The notes beneath the pieces were generated by a model that saw only the letters and a program-made list of their open reading frames with translations, searched no databases and had not been told where the DNA came from. From Butyrivibrio sp. INlla16 (GTDB taxonomy: Bacteria > Bacillota > Clostridia > Lachnospirales > Lachnospiraceae), in contig NZ_FMYB01000016.1 in NCBI RefSeq assembly GCF_900104155.1, positions 28,318-92,317 of the forward strand: a stretch of DNA of 64,000 bases, written 5' to 3'. Shown in pieces: positions 18,526 to 27,728 of this stretch. Position numbers and translations under genes: made by a program. Within the stretch, counting starts at the first letter, position 1. Each line of letters begins with the position of its first letter.

Positions 18526-18548
18526 AGGTCTTCCTCCTTCAAATACTC

Positions 18549-19028
18549 TTAAGCCTTAGCCTTGTCATCTTCCATCTCTACCATTCCAAGATCAAGAATG
18601 GAGACAAGCCCACCTTCATATTTTCCAACACCGCTTATGAAACTGTTAAGCTTTTTGCCCTTATCGGCACTGTAGGTTACCTTCTCAATACTCTTACTTC
18701 CAAGAGTAAGAACCTGATTAACCTGATCTACAATAATTCCAATAAGAGTATCTTCCTCAGCCTTAAGAATGATTATTCTGCTCTTGTCCGTTATCTCATC
18801 CGGTTCCATATCCATCTTGAGTCTGAGGCTCATTACAGGAACAATGACACCACGAATGTTGATAACGCCCTTAAGGTAATGCGCTACCTGTGGAACCCTT
18901 GTGATCTGCTGCATACGTACAATGTTATCAATATATTTGATATCTATTCCATACTGTTCGTCGCCAAGCCTGATGATAATATACTGAATCAGTTCGCCGA
19001 CATCCTGAGTATCTCTTAATTCATTCAT
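18549..19028 (-). CDS. cheW: Chemotaxis coupling protein CheW
   Basis: Links receptors to CheA. 159 residues forming a single CheW domain, with QYGIDIKYIDNIVRM and KGVINIRGVIVPVMSLR as the family core. Downstream of cheA, separated by 98 nt that contain two hairpins of repeat family A. Confidence 0.95.
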   Translation of the reverse strand: MNELRDTQDVGELIQYIIIRLGDEQYGIDIKYIDNIVRMQQITRVPQVAHYLKGVINIRGVIVPVMSLRLKMDMEPDEITDKSRIIILKAEEDTLIGIIVDQVNQVLTLGSKSIEKVTYSADKGKKLNSFISGVGKYEGGLVSILDLGMVEMEDDKAKA

Positions 19029-19049
19029 AATATTATCCTTTCTTCAATC

Positions 19050-19124
19050 GGAAGTTCTGCTCTCGCTTTGCTCGCCAGAACAAAGTAGTACACTAAGCTC
19101 GAAAAAACCTCGCTAAGTGATTAC
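19050..19124. repeat. Hairpin repeat, family A, copy 1
   Basis: Fills the cheA-cheW gap. A first inverted repeat pairs AGTTCTG with CAGAAC; a second (19091-19122) pairs CACTAAGC with GCTAAGTG around a CTCGAAAAAACCTCG core. It resembles the element at 27599-27728. No poly-T follows, so it is unlikely to be a terminator. Confidence 0.75.
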
Positions 19125-19126
19125 TT

Positions 19127-21280
19127 TTATGCTAACTGATTTGTATCCAGGATCAGAGCTATCTCGCCATCACCAAGTATTGTTGCGCCACTTATCATAC
19201 GGCACTTATTCATGTATCTGCCAAGAGGCTTGATAACAATTTCCTGCTGTCCCATGAGTTCATCAATTACAAGACCAAACTGCTGATCACCTTTTCTTGT
19301 GATAACAACAACAAGATCTTCATCCTCATTCTTCGTGCTCTCTGTTTCAAGAGCTCTGCTTACACGAATAATAGGAGTTACACTTCCGCGAAGATTAATA
19401 ACCTCCTTATTCTCAACTGTTTTAATGTCGGTCGGAGCAACGTCCTCAATACTCTGAATTGAATCAAGCGGAATTGCATATTTCTCACCGCCAACTACAA
19501 CCATCAGAGCCTGAATGATAGCAAGTGTCAGAGGCAGTCTGATCTGCCAGGTACTTCCTTCTCCAAGCTTTGTCTTAACACTTACTTCACCGGATAGGGA
19601 CTCAATCTTTGACTTAACAACGTCAAGACCTACGCCACGTCCTGATACTTCAGTAACCTGCTTTGCTGTGGAGAATCCGGGATGGAAAAGGAAATCCACG
19701 CACTGCTGCTCTGTAAGTGAAGCTGCTTCCTCAGGTGTTACGATACCTTTCTCAATAGCTTTGTTCTTAACTATTTCAGCATCAATACCGTTACCATCGT
19801 CACCAACTTCGATAACTACGCTGTTACCATCCTGGAACGCATGCAGGAAAATATGACCTTCTTCGGTCTTTCCTCTCTCGGCACGAAGTTCTGCGGACTC
19901 AATACCGTGATCGGCACTGTTACGCAACAAGTGCATCAGAGGATCACCGATTTCATCAACCACGGTTCTGTCCATTTCAGTATCTTCACCGGTCATGGTC
20001 AGTTCCATTGTCTTGCCAAGCTGCTTATTAAGATCTCGAATCATACGAGGGAATTTCTGGAGTACGCTCTCGATAGGTACCATTCGAACTTTCATGACAG
20101 ATTCATGAAGATTGGTAGTAACGCTTTCCAGATATTCTATCTGCTCGTTTACATTGCCACTTACAATTCCTGCTGAATTTGCTGCAGATATCAAAGAGTT
20201 CTTCGCAATGATAAGCTCACTTACCAGGTTCATGAGGACATCCAGTTTATCGATATCAACACGAACTGTGCGGTTAACAACAGGCTTACCAACAGGCTTC
20301 TTGCCTCCGGCATCCTTAGCCGGTGCCTTCTCTGCAGGCTTAGCTGCAGGCGCGGCTGGTGCTGCAGGAGCAGCTGCTGCGGGTGCAGGTGCTGCTGCGG
20401 CTGCAGGTGCTCCTGCTGCGGGTGCTGCTTCCTCCGTGCTGGCTGCTGCATTAGGATCATAATCACCTATCTCGCAGTCCTCAATTTCAGAAACGCTCTT
20501 TACTATTTCTTTGATTTTTTCCTTATCTTCTTCGTCTGTAGAAATGATTAGACTAAAATTGAATTCAAACTTTTCATCCTCAATATCCTGGGTAGAAGGC
20601 TCGGAAACAACAAGCTCACCGATCTCCTCAATTCCCTTAAATACGAGGAATGCTCTGGCTGCCTTAAGAATGCAGCTCTCCTGTATCTTAACATTAAGGC
20701 CATAAAGCTTTTTGCCCTGACCCTTCATATCTTCCAAATTGCCCTTGGTGTCAGGATCAATCTTTATAGCTCTGTAGTCCTTTGTAGGATCAGCATCGGG
20801 TGCAGGTCCTCCTGCTGCGGGCGCTGCTGCAGGTGCTGCTTCTGCTGCAGGTGCCGCTTCTGCTGCGGGCGCTGCGGGTGCTGCTCCTCCGCCTGATGCT
20901 CCGGCTCTGATATCAGCCAAAGCCTTGATAATATTAGCATTTTCCTCAGTTCCTTCGTCCTGTGACTCTGTGATATTATCCACATAAGCCTGTATTGCAT
21001 CCAGACACTGGAACAAAGTGTCGATCATGCTTGAATCGATTTTGAGTGTGCCGTTACGCACATCAGAAAATACATCTTCCATATCATGGGTAAGATTCTG
21101 CATGTTCTTATAACCCATGGTACCTGCCATTCCTTTCATGGAATGCGCAGAACGGAAAATTTCATTAATACAATCCTCGTTCTCCGGATCCTGCTCCAAC
21201 TGCATGATGCTGTCATTCAGTGTTTGCAGATGCTCCTTTGCTTCGTCGAGAAAGACGCCTAGATACTGAGAAACATCCAT
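19127..21280 (-). CDS. cheA: Chemotaxis histidine kinase CheA
   Basis: 717 residues. P1 domain with phosphorylated His46 in SAHSMKG; an Ala/Pro linker; the P2 domain (about 165-265); a second Ala/Pro linker; P3 dimerisation; P4 kinase with N box HLLRNSADHG, G1 VGDDGNGID and G2 GRGVGLDVV; and P5, which binds CheW. The two linkers (about 130-165 and 270-320) are unusually pure Ala/Pro/Glu. Gap of 59 nt to cheB. The cognate CheY is not in the window. Confidence 0.97.
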   Translation of the reverse strand: MDVSQYLGVFLDEAKEHLQTLNDSIMQLEQDPENEDCINEIFRSAHSMKGMAGTMGYKNMQNLTHDMEDVFSDVRNGTLKIDSSMIDTLFQCLDAIQAYVDNITESQDEGTEENANIIKALADIRAGASGGGAAPAAPAAEAAPAAEAAPAAAPAAGGPAPDADPTKDYRAIKIDPDTKGNLEDMKGQGKKLYGLNVKIQESCILKAARAFLVFKGIEEIGELVVSEPSTQDIEDEKFEFNFSLIISTDEEDKEKIKEIVKSVSEIEDCEIGDYDPNAAASTEEAAPAAGAPAAAAAPAPAAAAPAAPAAPAAKPAEKAPAKDAGGKKPVGKPVVNRTVRVDIDKLDVLMNLVSELIIAKNSLISAANSAGIVSGNVNEQIEYLESVTTNLHESVMKVRMVPIESVLQKFPRMIRDLNKQLGKTMELTMTGEDTEMDRTVVDEIGDPLMHLLRNSADHGIESAELRAERGKTEEGHIFLHAFQDGNSVVIEVGDDGNGIDAEIVKNKAIEKGIVTPEEAASLTEQQCVDFLFHPGFSTAKQVTEVSGRGVGLDVVKSKIESLSGEVSVKTKLGEGSTWQIRLPLTLAIIQALMVVVGGEKYAIPLDSIQSIEDVAPTDIKTVENKEVINLRGSVTPIIRVSRALETESTKNEDEDLVVVITRKGDQQFGLVIDELMGQQEIVIKPLGRYMNKCRMISGATILGDGEIALILDTNQLA

Positions 21281-21339
21281 AATCCCTTTACCTCCATAAG
21301 AAAACCCTCACGCAGGCGTCAGAAATCAGGAAAAGCTAG

Positions 21340-22413
21340 TCATCGAACACCTACGTTCATAATGATTTCCTGGGCTACGTCATCAAGCGTAACGACCTGA
21401 TTAACGAGACCAGCTGTTGCCAATGCCTTAGGCATGCCATAAACTGTGCAGGATGCTTCATCCTGACCAATGACATGTACCTTCTTAACCGATTTCAGAT
21501 TTTTAATTCCCTCAGTACCGTCAGCACCCATTCCGGTGAGTACCACGCAACAAATTGAGTCGTAATCGGAATCCATAAGTGACTCATACATAAAGTTTGC
21601 ACATGGTCTTACACCTTCTCTTGTGGGACCGTCCACATAGTGAATGGTGTGCTTTCCACCGGAGGTCAATACATGCATATGCTTTCCGCCTCTCGCGATA
21701 TAGACGGTGCCGGCCTGAAGAACATCTCCTTCGGCTGCTTCCTTAACCGTAACCTCAGATAAGGAATTAAGTCTCTCAGCAAGGGATGCTGTAAAGCCTT
21801 CCGGCATGTGCTGTACAAGTACAACCGGTGTTTTAAGATTTTTGGGAAGTTTGGGAATAACCGCCTGAAGCGCACGAGGCCCACCCGTAGAACTTGCAAT
21901 CGCAACGATACGATTACCTGTGACCTTGTCTGCATGCTTAGCGACAATATCCACCATCTTGCGAGAGGCTTTGATTTCATCAATTGAAAAAGCCTTCGCA
22001 CTAACCGGCGCTTTTGAATCGCAAACTGCTGCGAGAGTTCTTGTAAGCGTCGTAGTGAAATCATCGCCGCGGCAATCCGAGGCGCGATCCGGTTTGTGAA
22101 TAAAATCAAGGGCGCCGAGTTCCAAACAGTCGAGGGTAACCTTCGCCCCTTCCTTAGTATCTGTGGAACACATCATAACTTTCACCCTTATTTTATTTTT
22201 GTTAATCTCCTTGAGTAACGTAATTCCGTCCATGCGAGGCATGTTGATATCAAGAATACATGCATCATATGAATTTTTCTTCAGCAACTCAAGGGCTTCA
22301 ACTCCGTCTTTAGCCTTATCTACAACCTGAAATCTTGAATCTGAATTAACTATATCACTAAGTACGGTTCTCATGAGTGCAGAGTCATCAACTAATAAAA
22401 TTTTTTTCGACAT
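21340..22413 (-). CDS. cheB: Chemotaxis methylesterase CheB
   Basis: Response regulator plus methylesterase/deamidase, 357 residues. The receiver domain has acidic residues at 9-10 and phospho-acceptor Asp55 (CILDINMPRMDG). The catalytic triad motifs SSTGGPRAL, VQHMPEGF and GMGADGTEG are intact. Adjoins the PilZ gene without a gap. The partner methyltransferase CheR is absent from the window. Confidence 0.96.
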   Translation of the reverse strand: MSKKILLVDDSALMRTVLSDIVNSDSRFQVVDKAKDGVEALELLKKNSYDACILDINMPRMDGITLLKEINKNKIRVKVMMCSTDTKEGAKVTLDCLELGALDFIHKPDRASDCRGDDFTTTLTRTLAAVCDSKAPVSAKAFSIDEIKASRKMVDIVAKHADKVTGNRIVAIASSTGGPRALQAVIPKLPKNLKTPVVLVQHMPEGFTASLAERLNSLSEVTVKEAAEGDVLQAGTVYIARGGKHMHVLTSGGKHTIHYVDGPTREGVRPCANFMYESLMDSDYDSICCVVLTGMGADGTEGIKNLKSVKKVHVIGQDEASCTVYGMPKALATAGLVNQVVTLDDVAQEIIMNVGVR

Positions 22414-23136
22414 TTAGTTTTGCTTCTTTCTAATTTTTCGTTCTTCCTCAAAGATAAAATGTATGATATCTTCTCTGGAAGTTTCGTCAATGTAGCTGTA
22501 CTGTATGCGGTGCTCATACAGTCCCGGCCTGTTTTCGAGTTCCTGTACCCGAAGTACGGTGCACACCATCTCGTACTCCACATTATTAATGTTTCCGGGT
22601 AAGCGATATGAACAGTAAATCGTACTGCCCTCTTCATATTGGAAATTAGCGACAAATCGTAAACCACCGCCGCTGATATCCACTATTACACTTCGCTGAA
22701 GAGGCTTATTCGTCCCAAGCAGAAGTCCCCAATTTCGTCTTATAGCTTCCACTTCCTCCTCAGAGAATATCCTCGACCTCAGTTCCAACGCACAACTAAA
22801 TCTGTAGTATTCTCTTCTCTGTAACCTCTGAAGGTTGCTCAGAAGATCAAGGACCAGAATATAGACATTGTTACTTCGATATCTGTCTATGATTCTTCCA
22901 TAACACTGGAACAGTCCCCTTGAGCTGTAAAAGCACAAACTGTATTCACCGTCCACGGGAAGTAATACCAACTTCCCCTTGTCCATCGGCATGAGTACTT
23001 CAATTCTGTCCTCCGACAAAACATCGGTAATCTTGCTTAGGTGAATTTTCTTCGTGCGGCTGTCATCGTCCATCCAGACCTTCCCGATGGCCTTCAGTTC
23101 AATTTTGTTGCCTGGCGCAATATAGTCCGCAAGCAT
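22414..23136 (-). CDS. PilZ-domain protein, YcgR/YpfA-like flagellar brake
   Basis: 240 residues with an N-terminal YcgR-like domain (1-100) and a C-terminal PilZ domain. The c-di-GMP motifs are present: RREYYR (RxxxR) near residue 108 and DISGGG (DxSxxG) near 160. It likely slows the motor or reversal when c-di-GMP rises. Between flhG and cheB, so made together with the chemotaxis proteins. Target in the motor is inferred from the family. Confidence 0.88.
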   Translation of the reverse strand: MLADYIAPGNKIELKAIGKVWMDDDSRTKKIHLSKITDVLSEDRIEVLMPMDKGKLVLLPVDGEYSLCFYSSRGLFQCYGRIIDRYRSNNVYILVLDLLSNLQRLQRREYYRFSCALELRSRIFSEEEVEAIRRNWGLLLGTNKPLQRSVIVDISGGGLRFVANFQYEEGSTIYCSYRLPGNINNVEYEMVCTVLRVQELENRPGLYEHRIQYSYIDETSREDIIHFIFEEERKIRKKQN

Positions 23137-23160
23137 ACAGGTACCCCTCTTACCTTTTAT

Positions 23161-24081
23161 TTATTGACCGGATGCTTTGTCTCCGGTATTTTTCACCGAG
23201 TTCAATTTGCGACCTGTAATAATATGTGAAAAAAACGCTGCCATACCCCTTGGCTTATATTTTTCACTCTCCGTTTTCTTCACAAGATCAGCTGCAATCT
23301 TTTCAAAAGATTTGGCTGACTTTGAATTAGGATACTGTATTGAAACCGGTGATTGCTGCATAACACCGCGAGCCAACATCTGATCCTGTGGAATAGCTCC
23401 CAGATATGTAAGCGGAAGCTTTAAATATCTGGCAACTACAGCATTTAATTTATTAAATAACTGTTGTCCCTCCTCTGCGGAATTAACCCTGTTGGAAACA
23501 ACTTTAATCATCGTATTGTCTCTGGAAAATCTCTCCTGCTGGTTTAATGCCTTAAGCAGAGAATACGAATCCGTTATCGATGTGGGTTCCGGAGTGGTAA
23601 CAAGTATTATTTCTCCACTTGCTACGAGGAACTCCATAACTGCACTCGAAATACCCGCACCGGTGTCAATTATTATTGTATCTGCAATAGCATCGAGCTC
23701 AGCAAGATTAACGATAATATCAACCAGGTATTTTCTTTCCAGATTATACATACCCGAGATTCCCGATCCTCCGGATATAAATCCGACTCCTTCGGGCCCC
23801 CAGGTAATAATGTCCTTTATATTCTTATGCTGGTAAATCAAATCGCTAAGATTATGTTTGGGCACGGTTCCAAACATAATCTCTATATTGGCAAGACCGA
23901 AATCCGCGTCAAGAATGATGACTCTCTGTCCCATTCTTCTAAACTGTATCGCCAGATTTATTGAAACATTTGATTTTCCTACGCCTCCCTTACCGCTCGT
24001 AACCGTTATGATTCTGGCGAGGGGTCTCTGTGGGGCATGTTCTGCTTTTATAATTTCTCTTAGCTGTTGTGCCTGATCCAT
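23161..24081 (-). CDS. flhG: Flagellum number regulator FlhG (MinD-like ATPase)
   Basis: 306-residue MinD-type ATPase that limits flagellum number with FlhF. The N-terminal DQAQQLR motif is the conserved activator of FlhF GTPase, followed by a deviant Walker A KGGVGKS (31-37) and DADFGLANIEIMFG. Follows flhF by 47 nt. A true MinD is encoded separately at 8211-8999. Confidence 0.94.
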   Translation of the reverse strand: MDQAQQLREIIKAEHAPQRPLARIITVTSGKGGVGKSNVSINLAIQFRRMGQRVIILDADFGLANIEIMFGTVPKHNLSDLIYQHKNIKDIITWGPEGVGFISGGSGISGMYNLERKYLVDIIVNLAELDAIADTIIIDTGAGISSAVMEFLVASGEIILVTTPEPTSITDSYSLLKALNQQERFSRDNTMIKVVSNRVNSAEEGQQLFNKLNAVVARYLKLPLTYLGAIPQDQMLARGVMQQSPVSIQYPNSKSAKSFEKIAADLVKKTESEKYKPRGMAAFFSHIITGRKLNSVKNTGDKASGQ

Positions 24082-24128
24082 AAAAATAATCCTGTTTCTA
24101 TTCTATCAAAATATGCAAAAATCATCTA

Positions 24129-25433
24129 CTATTTTCCGCCAAGAAGCCCCTTAACACTTCTCTGTGCATCAAAGACGGCAATATCGCTCGGAACGTTCTG
24201 CCCGTTAGTTATATATGACATAGGTGCCCCCGTGTGCATATGTATATTGTACAGATTTCCGGCTGAGCTTGTCTCGTCCATCTTGGTGAAAATCAGTTTA
24301 TATTTCACGAGCTCCGAATATCCGTCAGCTATCTCAATAAGATCCCTGTATTTGGTTGTTGCGGAAAGTACGAGATAGTTTTCGGTTTCTACGCATTCTT
24401 CAAGTGCATTTATAAAACCTATCATTGTCATCTTCTGCTCTTCGTTATGAAGGCTGTGGCCTGCCGTATCAACCATGAGGTAATCATAATCCTTGAAATC
24501 CTCAGCTGCCTGCTTCATCTCTTCAACAGAATAAATAACTCTGAAGGGTATATCCATAATGGTCGCATAAGTACGAAGCTGCTCAGCGGCAGCAATTCTG
24601 TAGGTATCAACTGTCAACAGTGCTACCTTCTTCTTTCTGTTTATGCATAGATCCGAAGCCAGTTTCGCAATTGTTGTAGTCTTACCTACGCCGGTGGGAC
24701 CTATGAAAATCTCAGCTATCGGGCCATCCTGGCTCTCCTTGATTCTGCTGGCCGGTCCAAATTTAAGTACCATTTTCTGATAAACATTGGCAAGAACATA
24801 TTCCATCGGAATATTGGGTTTACTTACCTTTTCAACCTCATCGGTAAGCTGATTTGCATAAATCTCATCAACCTCATTTTCTATCAGAGTATTGTATAAT
24901 ACACGGACAAATGAGAGCGTCTCTTCCGATACAGTGTTCTTTTCCTCACGTATATCCGACTGTTCCTCAGAATACAGGTCAGTTTTCACATCATCCTTCT
25001 CGTTTTTGAGATTTTGCTCAAGAAGGTTATGAAGACTATCCAGTTTTTCCTCGATTGCACTGCTCTCCTCCTGCAAGACATGCTCCTTTATCGGCTCACG
25101 TTTCTGCGTTGCAGGGGGCTGAGAAGCTGAAGACACTTTTAGCGGAGGAATCTCTCCCTCTGCCTGGGCCTTTAACAGTTTGTCTGCCATCGATACAGGT
25201 TTACTTGGTCTTACTGTCTTAGTATCCTTTGTAGGCTTAACAGACCTCGTTATCTTCGATGGTTCATCTTCAAGCGCTACCGTAACCTCTATTTTTGAGG
25301 GAGCAAAAATAGAAAAAAAGCCACTCTTTTTAACCGGTCTGACATTCATTATTACAATGTTGTCTCCCAGCTCTTTCTTTGCAATTTCTGTAGCATCCGA
25401 TTCAGTTTTTCCGGTAAATTTTTTAATAATCAT
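24129..25433 (-). CDS. flhF: Flagellar placement GTPase FlhF
   Basis: SRP-family GTPase of 434 residues that marks where flagella form. Basic N-domain (1-60), a long low-conservation B region (60-165), the N domain, and the G domain with P-loop IGPTGVGKTTT (244-254), followed by VDTYRIAAAEQL and VDTAGH. One base separates it from flhA. Confidence 0.95.
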   Translation of the reverse strand: MIIKKFTGKTESDATEIAKKELGDNIVIMNVRPVKKSGFFSIFAPSKIEVTVALEDEPSKITRSVKPTKDTKTVRPSKPVSMADKLLKAQAEGEIPPLKVSSASQPPATQKREPIKEHVLQEESSAIEEKLDSLHNLLEQNLKNEKDDVKTDLYSEEQSDIREEKNTVSEETLSFVRVLYNTLIENEVDEIYANQLTDEVEKVSKPNIPMEYVLANVYQKMVLKFGPASRIKESQDGPIAEIFIGPTGVGKTTTIAKLASDLCINRKKKVALLTVDTYRIAAAEQLRTYATIMDIPFRVIYSVEEMKQAAEDFKDYDYLMVDTAGHSLHNEEQKMTMIGFINALEECVETENYLVLSATTKYRDLIEIADGYSELVKYKLIFTKMDETSSAGNLYNIHMHTGAPMSYITNGQNVPSDIAVFDAQRSVKGLLGGK

Positions 25434-25434
25434 A

Positions 25435-27501
25435 TTATGCCGCTACCATTCCTACAGACTGCATTTCTACATTAGGTTCAACTTCGTTGTATGAAAGAAC
25501 AATAAGGTCCTTATAATAATCTTCCGTCATCTTCTTAAAGTACATTCGAACTATCGGTGATGTCATGATAATGGGTATCATTCCGGCATCCTCAAGCTTT
25601 TTAGCCTGCTCACCGACAGACTTGAGTATTGCCTTGGTTCTGGTGGGATCAAGTGTAAGATATGCGCCTGTTTCTGTCTGCTTAACAGATTGCATTATCT
25701 CCTGTTCTATCTTAGGATCAAGAGTTATGACACTTGTTGTTTCACCCGGATAGAAATACTTGTTGGAAATCGCTCTTCTGAGGCTTTGCCTTACATACTC
25801 AGTCAGGATATCGCTATCGTGAGTAGACGGCGCATAATCAGCCAGTGTCTCAAAAATTGTAACAAGATCTCTTATGGAAATACCCTCCGAGAGCAGATTC
25901 TGAAGAACCTTCTCGATCTCACCAAGGCTCATAAGCTTAGGTACAAGTTCATCTACCAGTGCAGGGTTATTCTCCTGAAGATTGTTAACAAGATTCTGAA
26001 CATCCTGTCTTGTGAGAAGCTCTGCAATATGGTTTCTGATAACCTCCGTCAGATGAGTTGCAATTATTGAAGGCGGATCAACTACAGTATACCCCAGTGA
26101 TTCCGCACGCTCTCTCTGACTCTCCGTTATCCAGGTTGCCGGTAAATGGAAGGAAGGCTCAAATGTAGGAATACCCGTTATCTCCTCCTCGACATTCCCG
26201 GGATTCATCGCCATGTAGTGGTCAAACAGAATCTCACCGTCGCTCACCTGAATTCCCTTAATCTTAATGATATATTGGTTGGGATTAAGCTGAATATTAT
26301 CGCGCAGGCGAATAATCGGAACCACGGTACCAAGTTCCAGTGCAATCTGTCTACGTATCATAACAACTCGGTCGAGAAGGTCACCGCCCTGATTTACATC
26401 AGCAAGCGGGATAATCCCGTATCCAAATTCAAGCTCAATAGGATCAACCTGAAGAAGGCTTGTAACATTTTCAGGCTGTCTGATCTCCTCTGCCTGCTGT
26501 TCTTCTTCAGCCATAACCTCTTCCTCAGTCTGTCCGATTTTTGACTCTCTGTCCATAAGGAAACCCAGTCCCGCTATAAGACCTCCGAGCGGTATATATA
26601 AAATATTAGGAAGCGGTGTAAATACGCCCAAAGCAGCCACTACTCCGCCAACCAGATACAATGTTTTGGACATGGAAAAGAGCTGCCCAATAAGAGCAGG
26701 TCCAAAGTCTGCTTCCTTGCCGCCTTTTGTAACAAGAATACCTGTGCTTAGCGACACAAGAAGTGAAGGTATGGAACTTACAAGTCCGTCACCCATTGTA
26801 AGGATGGAATATTTATCAAGTGCATCCGTTACAGGCATCCCCTGCCTGAGTACCCCCATCAGGATACCACCGACAATATTTATTATGGTGATAATAAGTC
26901 CTGCAACCGAGTCTCCTTTTACATACTTCGTAGCACCGTCCATTGCTCCGAAGAAACTCGCTTCATTCTGGATCTTCTCACGTCTCTCTTTTGCTTCCTG
27001 ATCTGTGATAGCTCCCGTGTTAAGATCGGCATCAATAGCCATCTGTTTACCGGGCATAGCATCCAGTGTGAATCGAGCCGATACTTCAGCGACACGCTCA
27101 GAACCTTTGTTGATAACCATGAACTGAACAAGAATAAGCATTCCGTACACAATCGCACCAATGATAAGATCTCCGGCTCCTACGAAAGATCCGAATACCT
27201 CAATAACCCTTCCGGCATCTCCTCCAGTGAGTATAAGACGCGTAGATGATACGTTAAGTGCAATACGGAAAATTGTGGTGAACAAAAGGATAGTCGGGAA
27301 GAATGACATATCCAGTACTTCCTTGGAAAACATGGCTGTAAAAAGTATCACAAAAGAAAGTGACAAATCCATCGCCAGAAGCGTATCCATCAGCCACGTA
27401 GGAATAGGGATAATGAGCATCATAATAGCTGCAACAAAATAAAGCGCTACTCCATAATCAAAAGCACGCTTTCTTATTGTTTCAAGCAAGCCTGAATTCA
27501 T
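25435..27501 (-). CDS. flhA: Flagellar export gate protein FlhA
   Basis: Export-gate ion channel of 688 residues. About eight transmembrane helices fill residues 1-330, including the FHIPEP-family region NVSSTRLIL. The C-terminal cytoplasmic domain (about 350-688) forms the docking ring. Downstream of flhB across a 223-nt gap that carries repeat family A. Confidence 0.97.
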   Translation of the reverse strand: MNSGLLETIRKRAFDYGVALYFVAAIMMLIIPIPTWLMDTLLAMDLSLSFVILFTAMFSKEVLDMSFFPTILLFTTIFRIALNVSSTRLILTGGDAGRVIEVFGSFVGAGDLIIGAIVYGMLILVQFMVINKGSERVAEVSARFTLDAMPGKQMAIDADLNTGAITDQEAKERREKIQNEASFFGAMDGATKYVKGDSVAGLIITIINIVGGILMGVLRQGMPVTDALDKYSILTMGDGLVSSIPSLLVSLSTGILVTKGGKEADFGPALIGQLFSMSKTLYLVGGVVAALGVFTPLPNILYIPLGGLIAGLGFLMDRESKIGQTEEEVMAEEEQQAEEIRQPENVTSLLQVDPIELEFGYGIIPLADVNQGGDLLDRVVMIRRQIALELGTVVPIIRLRDNIQLNPNQYIIKIKGIQVSDGEILFDHYMAMNPGNVEEEITGIPTFEPSFHLPATWITESQRERAESLGYTVVDPPSIIATHLTEVIRNHIAELLTRQDVQNLVNNLQENNPALVDELVPKLMSLGEIEKVLQNLLSEGISIRDLVTIFETLADYAPSTHDSDILTEYVRQSLRRAISNKYFYPGETTSVITLDPKIEQEIMQSVKQTETGAYLTLDPTRTKAILKSVGEQAKKLEDAGMIPIIMTSPIVRMYFKKMTEDYYKDLIVLSYNEVEPNVEMQSVGMVAA

Positions 27502-27598
27502 GATTATCCCCCTTTCCCCATTTTTTCATAATTATACATAATTAGTATAGCGCATACCATATATTGTGTTCAAGAGAAAAATGGGACACAAGTTTAGA

Positions 27599-27728
27599 GG
27601 AAGTTCTGCTCTACTCTGTATGACATCTCACCAGACTCGAAAAAACCTCGTCAGGTGATCTGCACATCGCTATCGCTCGCCAGAACAAGGTAATTACTAA
27701 GCTCGAAAATACCTCGCTAAGTAATTAC
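27599..27728. repeat. Hairpin repeat, family A, copy 2 (three hairpins)
   Basis: Lies in the flhB-flhA gap. GGAAGTTCTGCTC and CGCCAGAACAA, the outer arms of copy 1, flank an inserted hairpin (27626-27659, core CTCGAAAAAACCTCG, stem TCACC..GGTGA). A third hairpin (27690-27728, core CTCGAAAATACCTCG) has a 13-bp stem GTAATTACT..AGTAATTAC. That last stem contains the flhB stop codon. Confidence 0.75.

Noticed and set aside
20112..20462. Ala-rich plus-strand frame opposite cheA
   Set aside because: It is the antisense of the Ala/Pro linkers of CheA; no ribosome site, and composition explains it.
25690..26070. Long plus-strand frames opposite flhA and other flagellar genes
   Set aside because: Shadow frames of well-identified minus-strand genes.
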